Shown piece by piece: positions 1 to 9,463 of a stretch of DNA of 64,000 bases. Origin of the DNA: Spirochaetales bacterium (GTDB lineage: Bacteria > Spirochaetota > Spirochaetia > UBA9216). A program made the translations under genes and the position numbers. Location of the stretch: assembly GCA_016342585.1 (NCBI GenBank), contig JAEINK010000002.1:124001-188000 (forward strand), read 5' to 3'. The stretch's first letter is position 1. Every line of letters starts with the position of its first letter. A model generated the notes under the pieces. That model made no database searches, was not told the origin of the DNA, and was given only the letters and a program-made list of their open reading frames with translations.

Positions 1-113
1 GAAATAAGGGAAAAGAAATCTGTATTTCCCAGGTAGTTAATCCAGGGATAGGGGGTCTGCGGGGTGGTGATCACATACTCCCTGTTTTTATCATCAAAAT
101 GTCCGTATTTCAT
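1..113 (-). CDS. Glycoside phosphorylase GH94 family (cellobiose/chitobiose phosphorylase), N-terminal fragment
   Basis: Only the first ~37 codons are inside the window; the gene runs off the left edge. The readable start ([19 protein letters not shown], then a [10 protein letters not shown] stretch) is the characteristic opening of GH94 enzymes, which split cellobiose, chitobiose or related disaccharides with inorganic phosphate to give a sugar 1-phosphate. The start ATG (111-113) has an AAGGAGA ribosome site. It overlaps the last 20 bases of the ROK regulator gene, so the two are co-transcribed and probably translationally coupled. Which disaccharide is used cannot be told from this fragment. 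Confidence 0.8.
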   Translation of the reverse strand, partial: MKYGHFDDKNREYVITTPQTPYPWINYLGNTDFFSLI

Positions 114-1242
114 CTAATTTCTCCTTAAAAATGAACTTTGCATCGAATCGGCCTGATAGATTGAAGAAATTTTCAATTACCAGATAGGCAGCACCCATTG
201 AAACGGCTCCTTTGCCGAATATTGAGGGGACTGTCGAAATTTTGCGGGTTTCAGGATAGCTGTGATTTTTATAGATTTCACTGTCCATAAGTTTAAACCA
301 CTCTTTCTCGAAAGAATGGAAGAAACCTCCCATAACTATTTTGTTTAAATTCAGTACATTTGCTATTAATGCTACATTACGGCCAAGTTCTTCCATAACC
401 TGCGTTCTAATTGCCGGGTCTGAAAAGAAACGCGCCATTTCCTCTTTGGAGAGTGAGAATTGGCATTCCGAATCACCTTTATTCAGAATACTTTTAAACT
501 CTCCGGCTCCAAAACCGGGACCATGATAGACCTTGTTGTCCAGGGCCAGCCCCATGCCTATTCCGGGACCCGGGATAAAAGTCCCATCTCCCTTTAAGTG
601 TTCTCTGGATTCACCAAGAACATAGAGAAAATCATTTCCGGAAGGCTCTTTATTTGTGATTATCTCTCCCCAGCAACAGCAGTTTGCATCATTTTCAATG
701 AAAACAGGGCAGGGGATTAGATTGGTAAGCTCTTTTGTTAAGTCATAATCTGACTGGATCTTTAAAGGAATGGAACGCAGGATTGTCCCGGCATTGCAGT
801 CTACCATACCCGGAACACCTATCCCCAGACCGAGGATCTTTTTATTCCAGGTTTCTTTTCTTAATATATCCACCGCATATGCCGCTGTTTCCGATAGATT
901 GGCTATATCTGTTGTTCTCTCCTTTTCAAGGAAGGCGACCTCCTTGCCTGAAAAATCGATGCAGGATATCTCCAGACTACTTTCGGTTATCTCTATTCCT
1001 GCAAAAACCCCCCAGTCAGGATTGAGCTCAAGTGAAACCGGTTTTCTTCCCCCCTGAGGTCCCGGAATTCCTTCATCACCGGTTATTACCATGTTGGAAT
1101 CGAGAAGCTCTTGAGTGATCTTTGTTATGGAGGATTTGTTGAGACCCAGGGCCGAGGCAATCCCTATCCGGCTCACACCGGGATTGAGCCATATCTCTCT
1201 GAGTACTCTGGTTTTATTTATATCCGAAACCGGAATTGCCAT
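94..1242 (-). CDS. ROK family transcriptional repressor (XylR/NagC type)
   Basis: The 382-residue protein has an N-terminal winged helix (residues ~8-60, with [16 protein letters not shown] as recognition region) followed by a ROK sugar-kinase-like domain with the glycine-rich [11 protein letters not shown] segment (~137-147) and GIGMGLALD. The CxCGxxGC zinc motif typical of ROK kinases is not seen; the matching region reads [20 protein letters not shown], so the metal site looks lost or altered. It lies directly upstream of, and overlaps, the GH94 gene, so it probably represses disaccharide use and is inactivated by the sugar or its phosphate. A ROK-type operator lies 12 bases ahead of its start, pointing to autoregulation. 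Confidence 0.88.
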   Translation of the reverse strand: MAIPVSDINKTRVLREIWLNPGVSRIGIASALGLNKSSITKITQELLDSNMVITGDEGIPGPQGGRKPVSLELNPDWGVFAGIEITESSLEISCIDFSGKEVAFLEKERTTDIANLSETAAYAVDILRKETWNKKILGLGIGVPGMVDCNAGTILRSIPLKIQSDYDLTKELTNLIPCPVFIENDANCCCWGEIITNKEPSGNDFLYVLGESREHLKGDGTFIPGPGIGMGLALDNKVYHGPGFGAGEFKSILNKGDSECQFSLSKEEMARFFSDPAIRTQVMEELGRNVALIANVLNLNKIVMGGFFHSFEKEWFKLMDSEIYKNHSYPETRKISTVPSIFGKGAVSMGAAYLVIENFFNLSGRFDAKFIFKEKLDEIRTF

Positions 1243-1253
1243 TGAATCTCCTG

Positions 1254-1278
1254 TTAGTTGGTTCTGTAAACCAACTTA
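1254..1278. promoter_or_regulatory. ROK-type operator palindrome
   Basis: AGTTGGTT (1256-1263), five spacer bases, then AACCAACT (1269-1276) form a perfect inverted repeat. The layout closely resembles the known XylR operator of Bacillus (TTAGTT...AACTAA). It covers the -10 box and the start region of the ROK gene promoter, as expected for an autorepressor site. Confidence 0.75.
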
Positions 1279-1301
1279 CCATGAGAAGGGGGCTCTGTCA
1301 A
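1273..1301 (-). promoter_or_regulatory. Sigma70-type promoter of the ROK-GH94 operon
   Basis: On the minus strand, TTGACA (1296-1301) and TAAGTT (1273-1278) are separated by 17 bases. The -10 overlaps the ROK operator. AGGAGAT precedes the ATG at the right distance. Confidence 0.7.
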
Positions 1302-1419
1302 TATAAGTTTTGAACTATCTCCGGTTTCTATCAGAATATAAAACATATTTCCATATAGCTTAATTAATGTGTTGAAATCCTGGTGGTTTTGGATGACATT
1401 TATACTATAGGGGGAGATT

Positions 1420-2733
1420 ATGACAGATAATATTCGAAAGACCTTTGTAATTGATACCAATGTTCTGATTCACCGGCCCGATGCGATCCTCTCATTTCGG
1501 GATAACGATGTTATTGTTCCTCTCTGGGTTCTTGAAGAGCTGGATAAATTAAAATCATCCAGTGATGAAAAGGGGCGCAGCGCACGGCATGCCATCCGTT
1601 TTATGGATGAACAGAGCCGTAAGGGTGATCTGAGTAAGGGGGTCAAGATTGCCAATGGGATTGTTTTAAGGGTGGTAATGACCGAGGTAAACGATGCCAG
1701 CGGTCAGCTTCTGTTCAATAAAATCGACAATAAGATAATTCTGGCCGCCGCTGTTTTACAAAAAGATGGAAAGAATGTTTTCTTTGTTTCCAAGGATATA
1801 AACGCAAGGGTTAAAGCCAAGGCACTTGGTATCCATGCTGTTGATTATGAAACGCAGAAGGTAAATATCGATGAACTCTATACAGGATGGAGAAAAATTA
1901 CCATTTCCAATGAAAACTTGAAGGAATTTAAGACCCATCGAAAAATAGAAATCCAGGAGAAACTTACCCCAAACGAATTTGTGGTTTTCAGCCATGGGAA
2001 GGATGAAAAAGGGAATGAGAATATTGATGGTCTGGGCAGGATTAAAAAAGAACAGATCGCTCTGGTTTCCATGAACCCCCGGGCCGTTCTGGGAATAAAA
2101 CCCTTGAACGAACATCAGATCATGGCCATGAATCTTCTTCTTGATGATACGATCCCCCTGGTAACTCTGGTGGGGAAGGCGGGGACGGGTAAGACTCTTC
2201 TTGCCATCTGTGCAGGGCTTTTCAAAGTAATAGAAGAGAAGAAATATGACAAGGTACTTGTGAGCCGCCCTGTCGTTCCTATGGGAAAGGACATTGGGTA
2301 TCTACCCGGGGATAAGGATGCCAAACTTGCCAACTGGATGCAGCCTATCTTTGATAACCTTGATATGATAATCGGTCCCGGAAAAAAAGAGGGGATTCGC
2401 AGTCTCGAATGGCTTACCAGCAATAAGATGCTGGAGATAGAGGCACTTACCTATATCCGAGGCCGTTCTCTTCCAAAACAGTTTCTGATTGTTGATGAGG
2501 CTCAGAATTTGACCCCTCATGAGATTAAAACGATTGTAAGCCGGGCTGGAAAGTCCACAAAGGTTGTTCTTACGGGAGATCCCTATCAGATTGACAGTCC
2601 CTACCTGGACGCCAGTTCCAATGGATTGACCTATCTGGTTGAGTCTTTCAAGGGGCAGGCGCTTTTCGGACATGTGACTCTGGAACACTCCGAGAGATCG
2701 GTTCTTGCCGAGCTGGCGGCGGAATTATTATAG
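1420..2733 (+). CDS. PIN-domain / PhoH-family ATPase (YlaK/PhoH2 type)
   Basis: The protein has 437 residues. The N-terminal ~140 residues are a PIN domain (VIDTNVLIHRPD at the start gives the first acidic residues). Residues ~235-437 are a PhoH P-loop ATPase with Walker A GKAGTGKT (~253-260) and Walker B FLIVDEAQN. This PIN-PhoH fusion class is associated with RNA unwinding and cleavage, so an RNA-metabolism role in the cytoplasm is likely; PhoH itself does not imply phosphate regulation. The start ATG follows a GGGGGAGA ribosome site. It is monocistronic and opposite to the ROK gene. Confidence 0.88.
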   Translation: MTDNIRKTFVIDTNVLIHRPDAILSFRDNDVIVPLWVLEELDKLKSSSDEKGRSARHAIRFMDEQSRKGDLSKGVKIANGIVLRVVMTEVNDASGQLLFNKIDNKIILAAAVLQKDGKNVFFVSKDINARVKAKALGIHAVDYETQKVNIDELYTGWRKITISNENLKEFKTHRKIEIQEKLTPNEFVVFSHGKDEKGNENIDGLGRIKKEQIALVSMNPRAVLGIKPLNEHQIMAMNLLLDDTIPLVTLVGKAGTGKTLLAICAGLFKVIEEKKYDKVLVSRPVVPMGKDIGYLPGDKDAKLANWMQPIFDNLDMIIGPGKKEGIRSLEWLTSNKMLEIEALTYIRGRSLPKQFLIVDEAQNLTPHEIKTIVSRAGKSTKVVLTGDPYQIDSPYLDASSNGLTYLVESFKGQALFGHVTLEHSERSVLAELAAELL

Positions 2734-2902
2734 GAGAATTAGCACTTTTAAATATATCTCTTCGAATTTATTGGTATTGACTTATGAGTTGAAAAATATT
2801 TAAACTCAGTTGGGTTTGCATGGTGTGTATGCCAATCCTGAAGATAAATATACTATGCCACGCTGTCTTGTAAAGATAAGTACATTAAGGTTACTATAAT
2901 AT

Positions 2903-4552
2903 ATGAATTTTCAAACTAAGTTACGAAAAGAGTTTATGGATTTTTCTATAAAACTGATTTTTGTAGTTGCGTTTCTCTTTGCATCTGTAACCGTGATTGT
3001 TAATTTGGTAAACAGTAATCTTAATAAGAACCATAATCTAGCCTCTGTAAACCAATCTTTTCTTAATTTATGTGATAAAATTGATTTGCAAATCATTGCA
3101 CATAATTCCGATAATGAATATTTACAGGCAATACAAGATAATCATGTAAGCAGTAGGCTTGTATCAAGTACCAACTATTCATTTTCCAGGATGATAAATG
3201 TACGCTATAGTTATAATATTTATGATTTGAACTCAAATCCAATATATCAGGAGACGTATCATCTATTACCAAGATATACAATATATTTAAATATTATTAA
3301 TGAACGAATTAGAAATGACTCTCCCATTAAGTATATTTTGTATCCAAGCATGAAGAACAATACAGCGAGTTTGATATTTTATGATGGCTTATATAAAGAT
3401 ACGAACCTTATTGGTTTTGAGACCTACTCTATTGATATTAATGACCTAAGTTATGCTTTATTACCTCCTACTGGTGATTATATTATTACTGATCGATTTG
3501 ATAGCATAATTGCGACCAACAATTACAAAGTACTAGAAAAAAGTTTGAGTTTTAAATATACAAAAAATTATAAAGTAGATGGTAAAAATTATCATGTTAC
3601 GAGATCTGAAAAAGATTTTTATACGATTTACTGTCTCGAAAAAAATATCAGTCTGCAAAAATCATATTTATTGGTTTTTTCAGTTTTACTTGTAATATTA
3701 GTAATTGTAGTCGCTTTCTCCAGTAATAGTGTTAAAAAGATTGCGAAAATGAATGCACAGAGTTTTGAGTCAATTATTGCTGATACTAACATTATCTCTG
3801 TTGGTGAATTAGGTCATAAAATTAATGAAAATCTTGATGGTGACTTTAAAAGTTTAGCCATAAATATTAATAAGATGTTAGACAAATTGAACTCTGAAAT
3901 TAAGATAAATAAAGAATTAAGTGAAACTAATGTCATTTTTGAAAAAAGAAAATTAGATGCACAATTTAATCCTCACTTCTTATATAATTCATTAGAAACA
4001 ATCCGCTACTCTATGATGTATGATGCAGAGGGGACTGAAAAATATATTTTAGATTTAAATGCAATTTTGCGGTATTCAATTTCCAATGATATTAATTATT
4101 CATCAGTAGAAGATGATCTGACTTATATAAATAAATATTTAGAACTATACAAATATAGGTTTGCAGATAAACTTACATATTCAATTACGACATCAGATAG
4201 TATGAAGGATGTTTTGATTCCTAAGTTGGCAATTCAACCATTCGTCAGCAATAGTATAAAATATGGTTTTTCAGATAGTCTCTCTGTACATATAAATATA
4301 ACTGCTGAAATATTGGATAATAGATGTTATATTAGAGTTCGTGATAATAGAGTAAGTATAACGGATGAAATTATAAAAGAAATTAATGAAATCTGTAAAA
4401 ATAAAAAGAACCCAACAAACCATATTGGTGTTCATAATGTCCTGAGAAGGTTTATGATTCTCTACCCTGATACTGAACTGCGTGTAAAAAGAGATGGAGC
4501 AGGAACCGTATTCGAAATAAGTTTTAAAAAAGAAGCTGCAAAAAATGTATAA
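2903..4552 (+). CDS. YesM-type sensor histidine kinase with altered G1 box
   Basis: The 549-residue membrane kinase has a transmembrane helix at ~13-37, a ~215-residue extracytoplasmic sensor, a second helix at ~253-276 and a HAMP-like linker. It then has a His_kinase domain (PF06580 type) with the phosphoacceptor H358 in FNPHFLYNSLE. The catalytic domain has an N box (IQPFVSNSIKYGF) and a G2-like IGVHNVLRRF. The G1 box, normally D-N-G-x-G, reads D-N-R-V-S, so ATP binding may be changed. The gene overlaps the response regulator gene by 8 bases, so the two form one pair, and the ABC importer genes follow. The sequence is very AT-rich compared with neighbours. The ligand is unknown; the importer's substrate or binding protein is a reasonable guess. 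Confidence 0.85.
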   Translation: MNFQTKLRKEFMDFSIKLIFVVAFLFASVTVIVNLVNSNLNKNHNLASVNQSFLNLCDKIDLQIIAHNSDNEYLQAIQDNHVSSRLVSSTNYSFSRMINVRYSYNIYDLNSNPIYQETYHLLPRYTIYLNIINERIRNDSPIKYILYPSMKNNTASLIFYDGLYKDTNLIGFETYSIDINDLSYALLPPTGDYIITDRFDSIIATNNYKVLEKSLSFKYTKNYKVDGKNYHVTRSEKDFYTIYCLEKNISLQKSYLLVFSVLLVILVIVVAFSSNSVKKIAKMNAQSFESIIADTNIISVGELGHKINENLDGDFKSLAININKMLDKLNSEIKINKELSETNVIFEKRKLDAQFNPHFLYNSLETIRYSMMYDAEGTEKYILDLNAILRYSISNDINYSSVEDDLTYINKYLELYKYRFADKLTYSITTSDSMKDVLIPKLAIQPFVSNSIKYGFSDSLSVHINITAEILDNRCYIRVRDNRVSITDEIIKEINEICKNKKNPTNHIGVHNVLRRFMILYPDTELRVKRDGAGTVFEISFKKEAAKNV

Positions 4553-5303
4553 TGTAGTTATTTGTGAAGATGAAGATATTATTCGGAAAGGACTGATTTT
4601 CAGTTTTGATTTCCAAAGTTTAAATTTAAAAGTGGTATCAGACTTTAGTGATCCCGTGTCTTGTTTAGAGTATTTATCGAATCATGATGTAGATATAGTA
4701 ATTACTGATATAAAAATGCCACTTATGAGTGGTTTGGAAATGATTAGTCAAATTGAAGATAAAAAAAAGTATGAGTTTGTTATTTTAAGTGGCCATAGTG
4801 ATTTTGAATATGCAAAAACAGCAATTTCCTATGGTGTAACCGAATATTTAGTAAAACCTTTAGATCATAAGTTGTTAGAAGTTTCACTGGAAAAAGCAAT
4901 AAAGAATCTTAATGATAAAAAATTGTTATACAATGCCAAATATCAAATAAAAGATTTATCAAAAGTATATAAAGATATTCCTATTGAAGATCCTTTACTG
5001 CAATCAATCATTACATTTATAAAAGAACATTATATGGATAAAATAATTTTAAATGATGTTGCAATTGAACTGAATTATAGTATTTCTTCAATAAAAAATA
5101 AACTAAAAGAGTACGATTTGACATTCAATACAACTTTAAATCGGTATAGAATTTATAAATCAATTCAAATTATAAGTCTCAATGAATTACCAATTTATAA
5201 AATCGCAAAAATTGTAGGGTTTAGCAATTATAAGTACTTTTGTGCAAAGTTTAAAAGCTATACCGGGTATTCTGTTACTGAATTAATCCAGAAAAATCAA
5301 TAA
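4545..5303 (+). CDS. YesN-type response regulator with AraC DNA-binding domain
   Basis: The 252-residue protein has a receiver domain (residues 1-~120; acidic pocket C-E-D-E-D at 7-11, phosphoacceptor D55 in ITDIKMP, lysine in EYLVKPLD). A short linker leads to an AraC-type double helix-turn-helix (~150-252; ending SNYKYFCAKFKSYTGYSVTEL). It is roughly half the length of classic YesN proteins, which carry a longer middle region. It is encoded with the kinase and precedes the binding-protein gene, so it is the probable activator of the importer. Confidence 0.88.
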   Translation: MYNVVICEDEDIIRKGLIFSFDFQSLNLKVVSDFSDPVSCLEYLSNHDVDIVITDIKMPLMSGLEMISQIEDKKKYEFVILSGHSDFEYAKTAISYGVTEYLVKPLDHKLLEVSLEKAIKNLNDKKLLYNAKYQIKDLSKVYKDIPIEDPLLQSIITFIKEHYMDKIILNDVAIELNYSISSIKNKLKEYDLTFNTTLNRYRIYKSIQIISLNELPIYKIAKIVGFSNYKYFCAKFKSYTGYSVTELIQKNQ

Positions 5304-5410
5304 TTACTAAGATTTTGGCTTTTTTTAGTCTAAAGTCTATCTTTTTGTGGTATATCGCTCTGCTGATAGTGGTGTTAAAATTATGTTATATTTTAGTAAG
5401 GGAGTGAGAA

Positions 5411-6463
5411 ATGAAAAGATTTTTAATCATGGTTACAGTAGTACTTCTATTGGCAAATTTCAATGTTTTTGCTGGTGGAGCTCAGGATTCTGATGGAACA
5501 GGTGCTGTGCAAGAAGAAGAAAAGAAATTAGTTGTGTATTCACCCAACTCAGAAGGTCTTCTCAATGCAGTAGAAAAACCATTCGAAGAGAAATATGGTA
5601 TCGATGTGGAAATTATTTCAGCAGGTACTGGTGAATGTCTAAAACGTATCGAATCTGAAAAAAATGATCCACAGGGTGATGTTATGTATGGCGGTAGCTA
5701 TGCAACGATCCTGGCACAAAGAGACTTGTGGGCAGATTATGTTAGTAAGAATGATTCTCAATTAGTAGAAGCATATCGAAATGAAAGTGGTTATGTAACT
5801 AAAAACACCCTTGACGGTAGTGTTATTGTTATTAACAAAACTAAATTAGCAGAAAAATTACCCGGTGTTACAATTACTGGTTATGAAGATATCATCAGAT
5901 ACGGAGCTCAGTTAGAAGGGCAGATAGTCTCTGGCGACCCTGCAAAATCATCAAGTTCATTTGCGCATTTAACAAATATGTTAATTGACTTTGGTGGATA
6001 TGAAGATGATGGTGCCTGGGCAAAAGTTACTGATATATTCAAAAACTTAAAAGTATTAGGTTCAAGTTCCGGCGTATGGAAAGGTGTACGAGATGGTGAG
6101 TATACTATCGGTTTATCCTATGAAGATCCATGTCTTACATTAATCAATGATGGTGCAGATGTAGAAGTTATCTATATGGAAGAAGGCGTTGTATTCTTAC
6201 CAGCTGGCTGTGCAATTATTAAGGATTGTCAACATCCAGAAGCTGCTCAATTATTCATGGATTTTATTACCTCTAAAGAAGTTCAGGATGTATATGGTAT
6301 GACACTGACAAACAGACCTGTTTATGAAGGTGTTCAAACCGCAGATTACATGAAACCTATAGATCAAATTAATGTAAAAGTTGAGGACACTTTATATGTA
6401 TCTTCTCACAAACAAGAAATTGTAGACCGTTACATTGACATGTTTACAAGCTTAGAAAACTAA
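5411..6463 (+). CDS. ABC transporter periplasmic binding protein (AfuA/FbpA-type family)
   Basis: The 350-residue protein has a signal peptide (hydrophobic 4-20, ending VFAGG). The mature part is a type II periplasmic binding fold: KLVVYSPNSEG begins the first lobe, and ISAGTGECLKRIESEK and GDVMYGGSY follow. The family includes ferric-iron carriers, but also AfuA (hexose phosphates) and phosphonate, phosphoglycerate and thiamine carriers, so iron should not be assumed. I see no obvious twin tyrosines of the iron type. The gene sits between the two-component pair and the ATPase/permease genes. The ribosome site GGGAGTGAG precedes the ATG. Confidence 0.85.
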   Translation: MKRFLIMVTVVLLLANFNVFAGGAQDSDGTGAVQEEEKKLVVYSPNSEGLLNAVEKPFEEKYGIDVEIISAGTGECLKRIESEKNDPQGDVMYGGSYATILAQRDLWADYVSKNDSQLVEAYRNESGYVTKNTLDGSVIVINKTKLAEKLPGVTITGYEDIIRYGAQLEGQIVSGDPAKSSSSFAHLTNMLIDFGGYEDDGAWAKVTDIFKNLKVLGSSSGVWKGVRDGEYTIGLSYEDPCLTLINDGADVEVIYMEEGVVFLPAGCAIIKDCQHPEAAQLFMDFITSKEVQDVYGMTLTNRPVYEGVQTADYMKPIDQINVKVEDTLYVSSHKQEIVDRYIDMFTSLEN

Positions 6464-6480
6464 TCGTAAATAAACTTTCA

Positions 6481-6516
6481 TACACCTGAAGGAGGCTGAG
6501 GCTTCCTTCAGGTGTA
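6481..6516 (+). other. Strong hairpin between binding-protein and ATPase genes
   Basis: TACACCTGAAGGA (6481-6493) pairs perfectly with TCCTTCAGGTGTA (6504-6516) across a 10-base loop. It has no T-run, so it is more likely an mRNA stabiliser that keeps the binding-protein message in excess than a full terminator. Confidence 0.7.
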
Positions 6517-6536
6517 AATTAGTGAGGAAATAAAGT

Positions 6537-7607
6537 ATGAGTGTAGCAATAAATATAAACCATGCATTAAAAAAGTACGGGGAAAATGTAATTATTCCTG
6601 ACTTGAATCTGAAAATCAAAGATGGAGAATTTTTTACATTATTAGGGCCATCTGGATGTGGAAAAACAACATTATTGAGGATGATTGCTGGTTTTAACAC
6701 TATTGAAGGTGGTGAATTTTATTTTGATGAAAATATAATAAACGAACTAGACCCGAGTAAAAGAAACATTGGTATGGTCTTTCAGAATTATGCAATATTT
6801 CCTCATTTAACAGTACGGGCAAATGTTGAATTTGGCCTTAACAACCGTGCTTTTAATAAAAAAGACATTGGTCCCATGGCTGATAAGTTTTTAAAATTAA
6901 TGCAAATTTTTGAGTATAGAGATAGAATGCCGGAAAATTTGTCTGGAGGTCAGCAACAAAGAGTTGCTTTAGCACGAGCACTTGTTATTGCACCTGATGT
7001 CCTTTTAATGGATGAACCGTTATCTAACCTGGATGCTAAACTTCGTCTTGAGATGCGACAAGCAATTAGAGATATACAAAAAGAAGTTGGGATTACCACA
7101 GTATATGTAACACATGATCAAGAAGAAGCAATGGCCATCAGTGATAGAATAGCCGTTATGGAATTGGGTGAAATCCAGCAAATTGGTACTCCCCAATCTA
7201 TTTATCATCGTCCTGTAAACGAGTTTGTTGCAAGTTTTATCGGGCGAACAAATTTTGTTACTGCGGATTGTGATAAAAATGAATTAAATGTTTTAGGGCA
7301 TAAAGTTACAGTAAAAGATTTGGATTACAAGGGTAAGGTTAAAGTTTCTATCCGCCCTGAAGAGTTTATGCTTACCGACGATAATAAAGCAATTAAAGCC
7401 ATAATAAAGGATACAATTTTCTTAGGTTTAAATACTCATTTCTATATGGAATTACCAAATAAACAAAAAGTAGAAATTATCAAAGAGAGTATGATTGATG
7501 ATGAAAACCATACTGGTAAAACTGTTTATTTGACGATCAATGTAGATAAAGTAAATGTATATACAGAAGATGGTGCAAAAAATTTGGTGATTGCCCATGA
7601 AAATTAA
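6537..7607 (+). CDS. ABC transporter ATP-binding protein (FbpC/PotA type)
   Basis: The 356-residue ATPase has Walker A GPSGCGKTT (~38-46), Q loop VFQNYAIFPH, signature LSGGQQQRVALARAL, Walker B LLMDEPLSNLD and H loop VTHDQEEA. A C-terminal TOBE-like segment follows (~240-356; NVLGHKVTVKD, SIRPEEFML). It powers the importer formed with the adjacent permease. It shares the low G+C content of the cassette. Confidence 0.92.
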   Translation: MSVAININHALKKYGENVIIPDLNLKIKDGEFFTLLGPSGCGKTTLLRMIAGFNTIEGGEFYFDENIINELDPSKRNIGMVFQNYAIFPHLTVRANVEFGLNNRAFNKKDIGPMADKFLKLMQIFEYRDRMPENLSGGQQQRVALARALVIAPDVLLMDEPLSNLDAKLRLEMRQAIRDIQKEVGITTVYVTHDQEEAMAISDRIAVMELGEIQQIGTPQSIYHRPVNEFVASFIGRTNFVTADCDKNELNVLGHKVTVKDLDYKGKVKVSIRPEEFMLTDDNKAIKAIIKDTIFLGLNTHFYMELPNKQKVEIIKESMIDDENHTGKTVYLTINVDKVNVYTEDGAKNLVIAHEN

Positions 7608-9252
7608 AAAAGTAAAAGTAAACTTGTGGTCTTCGACTACTTTAAGTTTGTTAATCTTATATACTATATTTTTAATTGTACCACTGATAATGTTATTATC
7701 AGAGTCCTTTATAGATAGAAGTACGGGACATTTTACTTTGGAAAATTTTCAAAGGTTTTTTGGAAAAAAATATTATTATTCAACCTTGTTTAATTCTTTT
7801 AAAGTTACTGTTTCTGTTACTGCTATTGCAGTAGCTTTAGGTACAACCCTGGCCTATTTCTTTGCAAGATTTAAAATCAAAGGTGCAAAAACTCTCAGGA
7901 TTTTAGTTATTTTATCGAGTATGTCTGCCCCTTTTGTTGGTGCCTATTCCTGGATATTGTTACTAGGACGAAATGGAGTAGTTACTAAGTTTTTTGAAGG
8001 ATTGTTGGGGATTGCAATGCCTGATATTTATGGGTTTAAAGGGATTTTACTCGTATTGTCATTACAGCTCTATCCTCTTATTTTTCTATATGTTTCAGGA
8101 GCTTTTTCAAATGTAGATAACTCCTTATTGGAAGCATCAGAAAATTTAGGCTGTTCCGGGGTAAAAAGATTTTTTAAGGTAATTGTTCCATTGATATTTC
8201 CAACTGTTTTAGCTGGGGCGTTACTTGTATTTATGAGGTGTTTCAGCGATTTTGGTACTCCGATGCTAATTGGTGAAGGGTATCGTACATTCCCTGTTAC
8301 TATTTATGATGCCTACATGTCTGAGTTAGGTGGAAACAATGGTTTTGCCGCGAGTATTGCTATAATTGCAATTATTCTTACTTTAGTTATCTTTTTAATA
8401 CAAAAGCGGATTGCTCAAAAAAATGCTTTTACCATGAATAGTATTAATAAAATCAGACCTGTAAAAATTCAAGGGATTAAAAATTCTTTAATACATATTT
8501 ATGCATATTTACTAATTACACTTTCCATAGCACCCCAGGCATATGTCATATATACATCGTTCAGGAATGTTAACGGGACAGTATTTACCAGTGGTTATTC
8601 ATTAAATAGTTATGTAATAGCTTTTTCCAAGATGGGAAATGCTATCAGGAATACTCTTCTTATCCCCTTGATATCATTAGCGTGTGTTTTAATATTTGCT
8701 GTATTTATCGCTTATTTAGTGGTCCGAAAGAGATCTAAAATTACGGCAGCAATCGATATGGTCTCTATGATACCTTATATTATTCCTGGAATTGTTGTTG
8801 GTATTGCATTATCAAACACATTCAGCCGACCACCTCTTGTTTTAACTGGTAGTATGACAATTATGGTAATTGCGCTTATTATTCGACGTTTGCCATATAC
8901 AATCCGTTCGAGTGTTGCAACCTTACAGCAAATACCAATATCGATCGAAGAAGCATCCTTATCATTAGGCGCCAGCAATGTAAAAACATTTTGGAAAATT
9001 ACTATTCCAATGATGTCTGCCGGGATTATTTCTGGAGCCATTCTATCGTGGATAACTATGATTTCAGAATTGGCATCGGCTATTTTACTGTATACCGGTA
9101 AAACAAGAACTCTGACGGTAGAAGTGTACACCCAGGTCCTGCGTGGAAATTATGGTGTAGCAGCCGCTCTTGCCGCTATTTTAGCAGCTTTAACGACTTT
9201 ATCTTTAGTGCTTTTTAACAAAGTTAATAAAGGTCGAGATTTATCAATGTAG
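7597..9252 (+). CDS. ABC transporter permease, fused double domain (FbpB type)
   Basis: About 551 residues with roughly 12 membrane helices in two homologous halves. Each half carries an EAA coupling loop: EASENLGCSGVKRFFKVIVP in the first and EEASLSLGASNVKTFWKITIP (about 21 residues from ~446) in the second. One polypeptide therefore supplies both transmembrane domains, as in FbpB/AfuB. The start is either the TTG at 7591 or the ATG at 7597; I prefer the ATG. Both overlap the ATPase gene, so the two are co-translated. Confidence 0.9.
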   Translation: MKIKKVKVNLWSSTTLSLLILYTIFLIVPLIMLLSESFIDRSTGHFTLENFQRFFGKKYYYSTLFNSFKVTVSVTAIAVALGTTLAYFFARFKIKGAKTLRILVILSSMSAPFVGAYSWILLLGRNGVVTKFFEGLLGIAMPDIYGFKGILLVLSLQLYPLIFLYVSGAFSNVDNSLLEASENLGCSGVKRFFKVIVPLIFPTVLAGALLVFMRCFSDFGTPMLIGEGYRTFPVTIYDAYMSELGGNNGFAASIAIIAIILTLVIFLIQKRIAQKNAFTMNSINKIRPVKIQGIKNSLIHIYAYLLITLSIAPQAYVIYTSFRNVNGTVFTSGYSLNSYVIAFSKMGNAIRNTLLIPLISLACVLIFAVFIAYLVVRKRSKITAAIDMVSMIPYIIPGIVVGIALSNTFSRPPLVLTGSMTIMVIALIIRRLPYTIRSSVATLQQIPISIEEASLSLGASNVKTFWKITIPMMSAGIISGAILSWITMISELASAILLYTGKTRTLTVEVYTQVLRGNYGVAAALAAILAALTTLSLVLFNKVNKGRDLSM

Positions 9253-9280
9253 TACTTAAAAAACTGAGACCACCTGTTGT

Positions 9281-9335
9281 AAACCCTCTACCAGCCTATC
9301 CTGAAAGGGAAGGGGGCAGGGGAGGGTTTTTATAA
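9281..9335 (+). terminator. Probable terminator after the AT-rich ABC cassette
   Basis: AAACCCTC (9281-9288) pairs with GAGGGTTT (9322-9329), followed by further T residues. The loop is long (33 bases) but can fold internally (CCCT with AGGG). It marks the end of the AT-rich cassette. Confidence 0.5.
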
Positions 9336-9463
9336 AAAATTTAATTGCCGCCATTGTCATCGAAAATATAGAAGATGTGTTTCATGGATCTGTTTCTGAT
9401 TGCGTGTTATTTTATTAAAAATGACTGGAAATTAAGTGTAAAACGGCCGATAATAGGATCGAT

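Noticed and set aside
1372-1406. Promoter for the PIN-PhoH gene (TTGAAA with TATACT)
   Set aside because: The spacing is 23 bases, too long for a sigma70 promoter; no better -35 was found.
5411-9252. Ferric-iron ABC transporter as a firm call
   Set aside because: The family also carries hexose phosphates, phosphonates, phosphoglycerate and thiamine; no iron-specific tyrosine pair or Fur-type site was visible.
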